Assembly (NCBI RefSeq): GCF_001426345.1
Contig: NZ_LMEM01000012.1
Coordinates: 90,009-154,008 of the forward strand
Source: Devosia sp. Root436
Lineage (GTDB): Bacteria; Pseudomonadota; Alphaproteobacteria; Rhizobiales; Devosiaceae
Reading direction: 5' to 3'
Length of the DNA stretch: 64,000 nt
Each line of letters starts with the position of its first letter. Position 1 is the first letter of the stretch. Under the pieces are notes generated by a model. It was not told the DNA's origin, searched no databases, and worked only from the letters and a program-made list of their open reading frames with translations. Positions 58,822 through 64,000 of this stretch are shown in pieces. A program made the translations under genes and the position numbers.

Positions 58822-60216
58822 ATGTTTCTTTCGATTTTCGACGTGTTCAAGATCGGCATCGGGCCATCCAGCTCCCATACGATGGGACCGATGACCGCTG
58901 CGCGGCGTTTCCTCGACGAATTGAAGGACAATCGCTGGCCCCATGCCGCCAACGCCCGCCCCGCCGCGCTGACGGCAAGCCTGCATGGCTCGCTGGCCTT
59001 TACCGGCATCGGCCATGGCAGCGGCCGCGCCGTCGTCCTGGGCCTGTGCGGCGAAGACCCCAGGACCGTCGATCCGAACGGCATGGACGCCATCGTGGCC
59101 GGCGTCGAAGCCAGCGGCAAGGTGCATCCGCAGGGCCACCCGGCCTATCGCTTCCGCCCGGCGGTCGATCTGGTGTTCGACAAGCGTAACGCCCTGCCCG
59201 GTCATCCCAACGGCCTGCAATTTGCCGCCTATGACGGCGATGGCCAATTGCTGCTGCGCCGGGCCTATTATTCCATCGGCGGCGGCTTCGTGGTCAGCGC
59301 CGAGGAGCTGGATGCCATCAAGGATGCCTCGCCTCGCCAGGCCGACGTACCCTATCCCTTCGCCCATGCCGGAGACATGCTTGATATGGCCGCAGCATCA
59401 GGGCTTTCCATTGCCGGCATGAAACGCGCCAATGAGGAAGCCAGCCGCAGCCGCGCCGCGCTCGACCGCGGCATCGACGAAATCTGGACCGTGATGAGCG
59501 CCTGCATCGACCGTGGCGTCAGCCAGGACGGCATCATGCCCGGCGGGCTCAACGTCAAGCGCCGGGCGCGGGGCATCTTCAACCAGCTCGACGCGCAGTG
59601 GCAGCGGAACGAGCTGACCCCGCTGATGGCCAATGACTGGCTGAGCCTTTATGCCATGGCCGTCAACGAAGAAAATGCCGCCGGCGGCCGCGTGGTCACC
59701 GCCCCAACCAATGGCGCCGCCGGCGTCATCCCCGCGGTGATGAAATATTTCCTCAAGTTCAACGCCGCCGCTGGCCCGCAAGCGGTGCGCGACTATCTGC
59801 TGACCGCGGCCGCCGTGGGCGGCATCATCAAGCACAATGCCTCGATCTCGGGCGCCGAGGTGGGGTGCCAGGGCGAAGTCGGCTCCGCCTCGGCCATGGC
59901 CGCCGCCGGCCTCTGCGCCATCATGGGCGGCACCCCCGCCCAAGTGGAAAACGCCGCCGAAATCGCGCTGGAACACCATCTCGGCATGACCTGCGACCCG
60001 GTCGCGGGGCTGGTGCAGATCCCCTGCATCGAACGCAACGCCTTCGGCGCCGTCAAAGCCGTCACCGCCGCCTCCCTCGCCCTCAAGGGCGACGGCACCC
60101 ACGCCGTCCCGCTCGACGCCTGTATCGAGACGATGCGCCAGACGGGGCTGGACATGAGCGAGCGGTACAAGGAAACGAGCCTTGCGGGACTGGCGGTGAA
60201 TGTGGTGGCGTGCTGA
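58822..60216 (+). CDS. sdaA: L-serine ammonia-lyase (serine dehydratase, iron-sulfur type)
   Basis: 464 residues, the fused single-chain form. [19 protein letters not shown] at the N-terminus and the cluster cysteines in [22 protein letters not shown] and [18 protein letters not shown] are complete. It converts L-serine to pyruvate and ammonia. An ATG at 58813 is also in frame; I use 58822 because family members begin MFLS. The 3' region leads into the aminotransferase operon without a visible terminator. Confidence 0.94.
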   Translation: MFLSIFDVFKIGIGPSSSHTMGPMTAARRFLDELKDNRWPHAANARPAALTASLHGSLAFTGIGHGSGRAVVLGLCGEDPRTVDPNGMDAIVAGVEASGKVHPQGHPAYRFRPAVDLVFDKRNALPGHPNGLQFAAYDGDGQLLLRRAYYSIGGGFVVSAEELDAIKDASPRQADVPYPFAHAGDMLDMAAASGLSIAGMKRANEEASRSRAALDRGIDEIWTVMSACIDRGVSQDGIMPGGLNVKRRARGIFNQLDAQWQRNELTPLMANDWLSLYAMAVNEENAAGGRVVTAPTNGAAGVIPAVMKYFLKFNAAAGPQAVRDYLLTAAAVGGIIKHNASISGAEVGCQGEVGSASAMAAAGLCAIMGGTPAQVENAAEIALEHHLGMTCDPVAGLVQIPCIERNAFGAVKAVTAASLALKGDGTHAVPLDACIETMRQTGLDMSERYKETSLAGLAVNVVAC

Positions 60217-60360
60217 CTTTCCGCAATTGCCGATTGCGCCTCACAATCGACTTAAGTACATGGACAAGGTGACTTGCCGTAAGAACTCATTCATAGTCTC
60301 ATGAGATTCAAGCGGTCGATTTGCCGTGTTCCCACATCAGCATCAGCAACCAGGTTCTCC

Positions 60361-61470
60361 GTGACGATACCGTTCTTCAACTACCCGGCGCTTTTCAGCG
60401 ATCAGGAAGCGAAATTTGTTGAGATTTTCAAGACGGTAGGCAGGCGCGGCGCCTTCATCATGCAGGATGACCTGCGCAAGTTTGAAGAACGGGTCGCCGC
60501 CTATTCTGGCGCCGCTCACGCCATTGGCGTTGCCAACGCGACGGACGGGCTTGAATTGCTGCTTTCAGCGGGCGGCATCGGGCCCGGCGACGAAGTGATC
60601 TTCTGCTCGCACACCATGGTCGCCACTGCCGGCGCGATCCACTCCGTCGGTGCGACGCCGGTACCGGCCGAAGTTGGCGCCGATCACCTGATCGACGTCG
60701 ACAAGATCGAGTCGCTGATTACCGAGCGGACGCGCGCCATTATGCCCACCCAGCTCAATGGCCGGGTAGCCGATATGGACAAGATCCTGGCGATCACCAG
60801 CAAGCATAAGCTGGATCTCTACGAGGACGCGGCCCAGGGACTTGGCGCCAGCTACAAGGGACGGTTTGCAGGCACGTTCGGCAAGGGTGGCTGCATCAGT
60901 TTCTACCCTGCGAAAAATCTCGGCTGTTTCGGCGACGGTGGCCTGGTGCTGACCAACGACACCAAGCTCTACCACGCCATGATGGCCATGCGCGATCACG
61001 GCCGCGACCCGCAGACCGGCGACATCGTCGGCTGGGGGCGCAACAGCCGGCTCGACAATCTGCAGGCCGCGATTCTGGCGCATCTGTTCGAGGACTATGA
61101 CGGCATCGTCGCCCGCCGCCGCGCCATTGCCGCGCGCTACGATCAGCGCCTCAAGCGCATCAACAGCCTGGTGCTCCCGCCGCCACCCGATGCGGACCCC
61201 GAGCGCTTCGATGTCTTCCAGAATTACGAGATCGAGGCCGACCGCCGCGACGACCTAAAGGCGCATCTGAGCGCCAATGGCATCGGGACACTGATACAAT
61301 GGGGCGGCAAGGCCGTTCATCAGTACCCTGCCCTCAAGCTGTCGGCGCGGTTGCCTCATACCGAGACGCTGATGGCACGCATGATCATGCTGCCGCTCAA
61401 CCTGTCGATCACCGATGACGAGGTTGATGCAGTCTGCGATGCCATCGAAAGCTTCTACGCCCATGGATGA
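60361..61470 (+). CDS. DegT/DnrJ/EryC1/StrS-family PLP aminotransferase
   Basis: 369 residues from GTG at 60361. Fold type I PLP enzyme: GVANATDGLELLLSAGGIGPGDEVIF, YEDAAQGLGASYKGR, and the cofactor lysine in FYPAKNLGCFGDGG. WGRNSRLDNLQAAIL is also typical. Such enzymes aminate nucleotide-linked keto-sugars for surface glycans or antibiotics. An in-frame ATG at 60301 would add 20 residues; the family starts nearer 60361. A transketolase subunit gene overlaps its end by eight bases. Confidence 0.92.
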   Translation: MTIPFFNYPALFSDQEAKFVEIFKTVGRRGAFIMQDDLRKFEERVAAYSGAAHAIGVANATDGLELLLSAGGIGPGDEVIFCSHTMVATAGAIHSVGATPVPAEVGADHLIDVDKIESLITERTRAIMPTQLNGRVADMDKILAITSKHKLDLYEDAAQGLGASYKGRFAGTFGKGGCISFYPAKNLGCFGDGGLVLTNDTKLYHAMMAMRDHGRDPQTGDIVGWGRNSRLDNLQAAILAHLFEDYDGIVARRRAIAARYDQRLKRINSLVLPPPPDADPERFDVFQNYEIEADRRDDLKAHLSANGIGTLIQWGGKAVHQYPALKLSARLPHTETLMARMIMLPLNLSITDDEVDAVCDAIESFYAHG

Positions 61471-62311
61471 GCCACATGGTTCCAACCGCCTGGGTTGGAA
61501 CACCCTGGACGAACTTGCCCTGAATATCCGCCGCGACGCGGTGCAGATGACGCATCTGGGCAAGAGTTCCCACATCGGCTCGGTGCTGTCGATCGCCGAT
61601 ATCCTGGCAGTGCTGTATGGGTCGTTCCTGAACGTGGACCCGGCCTTTCCGCGCAAACCGGACAGGGACCGTTTCATCCTGAGCAAGGGGCATGCGGGCG
61701 CCGGTGTCTATGCAGCACTGGCCGAATGCGGTTTTTTCCCCATCGACGACCTCAAGCGCCACTACCAGGATGGCTCGAACCTGTCGGGTCACGTATCGCA
61801 CAAGGGTATAGCGGGCGTGGAGTTTTCCACCGGCTCGCTCGGCCATGGACTGCCGGTGGCGACCGGCATGGCGCTGGCAGCCAAGCTCAGCGGCTTGGAC
61901 CATCGCGTCGTCGCGCTGTTGAGTGACGGCGAATGCGACGAAGGCTCCAATTGGGAAGCCTTCCTGTTCGCCGGCCACAACAAGCTGGACAACCTGGTCG
62001 TGGTCATCGACTACAACAAGCTGCAAAGCCTCAAGCCGGTATCCGAGACCCTGGCGCTGGAGCCGTTCGCCGACAAATTGCGTGCGTTCAACTGGGCAGT
62101 CGAGGAAGTCGACGGGCACGATATCGAGGCTCTTCAGGCCGTGTTCGGCAGGATTCCGTTCAAGACCGGCATGCCGAGCGTGGTGCTGGCTCACACCACC
62201 AAGGGCAAGGGCATCAGTTTCATGGAAAATTCTGTGCTCTGGCACTACCGGACTGCCCAGGGCGACGAATACACCGCCGCAATGGCCGAACTCGCTGACA
62301 GGCAGGACTGA
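61463..62311 (+). CDS. transketolase, N-terminal (ThDP-binding) subunit
   Basis: 282 residues. It carries the pyrophosphate-binding half of a split transketolase: KSSHIGSVLSIADILAVLYG, SKGHAGAGVYAALAECG, FSTGSLGHGLPVATGMALA, and the ThDP-magnesium motif SDGECDEGSNWEA with NKLQS. Split subunits of this type often serve specialised sugar pathways rather than the pentose phosphate cycle. The start MDEPHGSN overlaps the aminotransferase stop. The C-terminal partner begins three bases after its stop. Confidence 0.94.
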   Translation: MDEPHGSNRLGWNTLDELALNIRRDAVQMTHLGKSSHIGSVLSIADILAVLYGSFLNVDPAFPRKPDRDRFILSKGHAGAGVYAALAECGFFPIDDLKRHYQDGSNLSGHVSHKGIAGVEFSTGSLGHGLPVATGMALAAKLSGLDHRVVALLSDGECDEGSNWEAFLFAGHNKLDNLVVVIDYNKLQSLKPVSETLALEPFADKLRAFNWAVEEVDGHDIEALQAVFGRIPFKTGMPSVVLAHTTKGKGISFMENSVLWHYRTAQGDEYTAAMAELADRQD

Positions 62312-62314
62312 ACA

Positions 62315-63241
62315 ATGCGCGACGCCTTTGTTGCTGCGCTGGTTTCTGCAGCCCAATCGGACGAGAAGATCCTGCTGGTTACCGGCGATCTCGGCTTCGG
62401 TACGTTTGACCCTTTCGTGAAAGCCATCCCCGAACGCTTCATCAATGTCGGCGTGGCCGAGCAGAACATGATCGGCGTATCGACCGGCCTTGGTCTCGAG
62501 GGCTACAAGGTCTTTGCCTATTCCATTGGCAACTTTTCGACCCTTCGGTGCCTCGAGCAAATCCGCAACGACGCGGCCTATCACGAGGCCAACCTCACCA
62601 TTATCGGCTCCGGCGGCGGCTTTACCTATGGTGCACTCGGCATGTCCCACCATGCCACCGAGGATCTGTCGATCCTGCGCGCGCTGCCCGGCATCACCGT
62701 GGTTGCGCCTTGCGATGCCTGGGAGACAACGCAGGCCGTCACCCTGCTGGCAGCCGCCAAAGGCGTTTCATATCTGCGCATCGAAAAGCAGACGCCCTTG
62801 CGAACCGGCGACCTCGGAATTCCCTTCGTGCTCGGCAAGGCCCGCCGGCTGCGGGAAGGACGCGACATCACCATCATCGGTTCGGGCGGGGTTCTCGCCC
62901 ATGCCGATAGCGTTGCGCAACGGCTTGCCGAGCGCGGGCTGTCGGCGCGCGTGGTATCGATGCACACGCTCAAGCCGCTCGATGATGCTGAAATCCTGGA
63001 CGCCCTGCGCGATACCCGCGCTATCCTGACCATCGAGGAAAACACGATACTGGGTGGCCTGGGCGGCGCCGTGGCGGAGGTCATCGCCGAATCCGGCCGC
63101 AGCGTTCCATTCCGCAGGCTTGGCATGCAGGATGTGTATTCCTCCGTCGTCGGCAGCCAGGACTACCTCAGGCAGTATTATGGCATGGGTATCGATGCGA
63201 TACTGGATGCCAGCCTCAAGCTCATCGCTCGGGCCGCCTAG
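62315..63241 (+). CDS. transketolase, C-terminal (pyrimidine-binding) subunit
   Basis: 308 residues, the second half of the split enzyme. GDLGFGTFDPF, ERFINVGVAEQNMIGVSTGLGLEGYKVFAYSIGNF with the catalytic glutamate in VAEQN, and the C-terminal TEENTI-like TIEENTILGGLGGAVAE are intact. Together with the upstream subunit it should transfer two-carbon units. The sugar pair is unknown; the flanking DegT enzyme suggests a modified-sugar pathway. Confidence 0.94.
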   Translation: MRDAFVAALVSAAQSDEKILLVTGDLGFGTFDPFVKAIPERFINVGVAEQNMIGVSTGLGLEGYKVFAYSIGNFSTLRCLEQIRNDAAYHEANLTIIGSGGGFTYGALGMSHHATEDLSILRALPGITVVAPCDAWETTQAVTLLAAAKGVSYLRIEKQTPLRTGDLGIPFVLGKARRLREGRDITIIGSGGVLAHADSVAQRLAERGLSARVVSMHTLKPLDDAEILDALRDTRAILTIEENTILGGLGGAVAEVIAESGRSVPFRRLGMQDVYSSVVGSQDYLRQYYGMGIDAILDASLKLIARAA

Positions 63242-63281
63242 GCTACAGGCCGGGTTTCCGAATCCATAGGACGGAGCTGTA

Positions 63282-64000
63282 ATGGGCGTTGCGGTCCGCA
63301 CGATTCAGGAGCTTGAAGGGCTGGAATCCGGCTGGCGGGAGCTCTTCGCCAAATCCGGTTCGAACAACCCCTTCGAGAGCTGGGACTGGACCATCCGGTG
63401 GGTCACCAGCTTCGCCAGGGATGGCGACCTGCTGGTGCTGGCGGACTATGACGGCGCAACGATCACCGCGATTGCGCCGCTGCGGCTCACCGGGGGCACC
63501 CTTTCCTTTCTCGGCGACCCCATGTTTGCCGACTATGCCGGCATTCTTTGCCTGCCGGGGATGGAACAGGCTGCTACGGCAATGCTGGCGCGGACCCTGC
63601 AGAACCAGAGCTGGCGGCGGATCGATCTGGCGCCGGTACGCGCGATTGAACCTTTCAGCCAGGCACTGGCGTCGTTTTTTTCCGCCGGGAAGCATCACGG
63701 GGTGCAGGAAATTATTTGCGGCAACCCGCGTATCGATACCGGCGGCAGCTTCCAGCAATACTATTCCGCACCGTCCAAAAAAAAGCTGCGCCAGGAAATC
63801 CGTACAACCCAGAACAACCTGGACCGACTGGGCACCTGGCGCTATGTCACCGCGTCATCGGGCCCGGAGGCGCATCGGATTTTCGGGGCGCTGACGCAAT
63901 TTCACACGCGAAGGCAGGCCGGCAAGGTCGGAACCTCGATCTTTGACGACAGCGAAAGCACAGAGTTCTTTCGGCGCCTGCTGGATTCACCCAGTACGGA
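63282..64000 (+). CDS. CelD/BcsL-like GNAT-fold acyltransferase, truncated by window edge
   Basis: The frame is open from the ATG at 63282 to the window end, at least 239 residues. FESWDWTIRWVTSFA, IAPLRLTGGTLSFLGDPMFADYAGI and the PSKKKLRQEIRTTQNNLDRLG block match the FemAB/CelD-type acetyltransferase family (cellulose-biosynthesis-associated or surface-polymer acyltransferases). It follows the transketolase genes by 40 bp on the same strand and is probably part of the same operon. Its C-terminus is beyond the window. Confidence 0.82.
   Translation, partial: MGVAVRTIQELEGLESGWRELFAKSGSNNPFESWDWTIRWVTSFARDGDLLVLADYDGATITAIAPLRLTGGTLSFLGDPMFADYAGILCLPGMEQAATAMLARTLQNQSWRRIDLAPVRAIEPFSQALASFFSAGKHHGVQEIICGNPRIDTGGSFQQYYSAPSKKKLRQEIRTTQNNLDRLGTWRYVTASSGPEAHRIFGALTQFHTRRQAGKVGTSIFDDSESTEFFRRLLDSPST

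Overview
This is a high-GC, gene-dense stretch of an alphaproteobacterial chromosome. CpdR, the alphaproteobacterial type of GltB/GltD, an RpoH-type promoter followed by a ROSE-like leader, TRAP transporters and the protein sequences as I recall them point to the Hyphomicrobiales, most likely Devosia or a close relative. That placement is recognition, not a database search. I see no phage, plasmid, insertion sequence, CRISPR array or rRNA operon. Almost all of the window is ordinary chromosomal coding sequence plus several families of dispersed palindromic repeats.

Layout. 0-10 kb: truncated aldose-epimerase-like gene, hrpB helicase, msrB, a flavin-binding protein, a phosphodiesterase, two tandem tRNA-Val genes, cpdR, an N-formylglutamate amidohydrolase, hisN and a lysophospholipase-like hydrolase. 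10-23 kb: a small heat-shock gene with an RpoH promoter and RNA thermometer, dps, gltBD, hpt, two secreted envelope proteins (SGNH hydrolase, lytic transglycosylase), then divergent galE and galU. 23-35 kb: outer-membrane barrel, stomatin/NfeD pair, an orphan LigD polymerase domain, molybdate uptake (modE-like, modA, modB, no modC), eda, nadA and nadB around a degenerate HNH gene, a dihaem cytochrome and a PfkB kinase. 35-43 kb: TRAP transporter genes with a Cache histidine kinase and LuxR-type regulator, then a secreted COG4315 protein with an ECF sigma/anti-sigma pair.

42.6-50.2 kb is the most coherent functional island. lldD-like, SMP-30 lactonase, UxaA-family dehydratase, an FCD-type GntR regulator, FucU mutarotase and an FAH-family hydrolase fit non-phosphorylating L-fucose (or similar deoxysugar) breakdown to pyruvate and L-lactate. 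The same palindrome (ACTAACATGTTAG plus T or C) sits upstream of lldD, between uxaA and gntR, and upstream of the FAH gene, which defines a small local regulon.

50-60 kb holds a TetR/flavin monooxygenase pair, RidA, DedA, a TPR protein, a small acetyltransferase, a LprI/RsiV-like secreted protein, a Cache-GGDEF diguanylate cyclase, an NTF2-like protein, an esterase and sdaA. From 60.3 kb to the right edge a different kind of operon begins: a DegT/StrS aminotransferase, a split transketolase and a truncated CelD/BcsL-type acyltransferase. It looks like the start of a surface-glycan or unusual-sugar locus.

The most unusual signals outside the genes are a three-copy structured repeat whose arms change sequence while staying paired, a 28-nt near-perfect palindrome in a low-GC patch between dps and gltB, and an orphan ligD whose homology runs upstream of any standard start codon.
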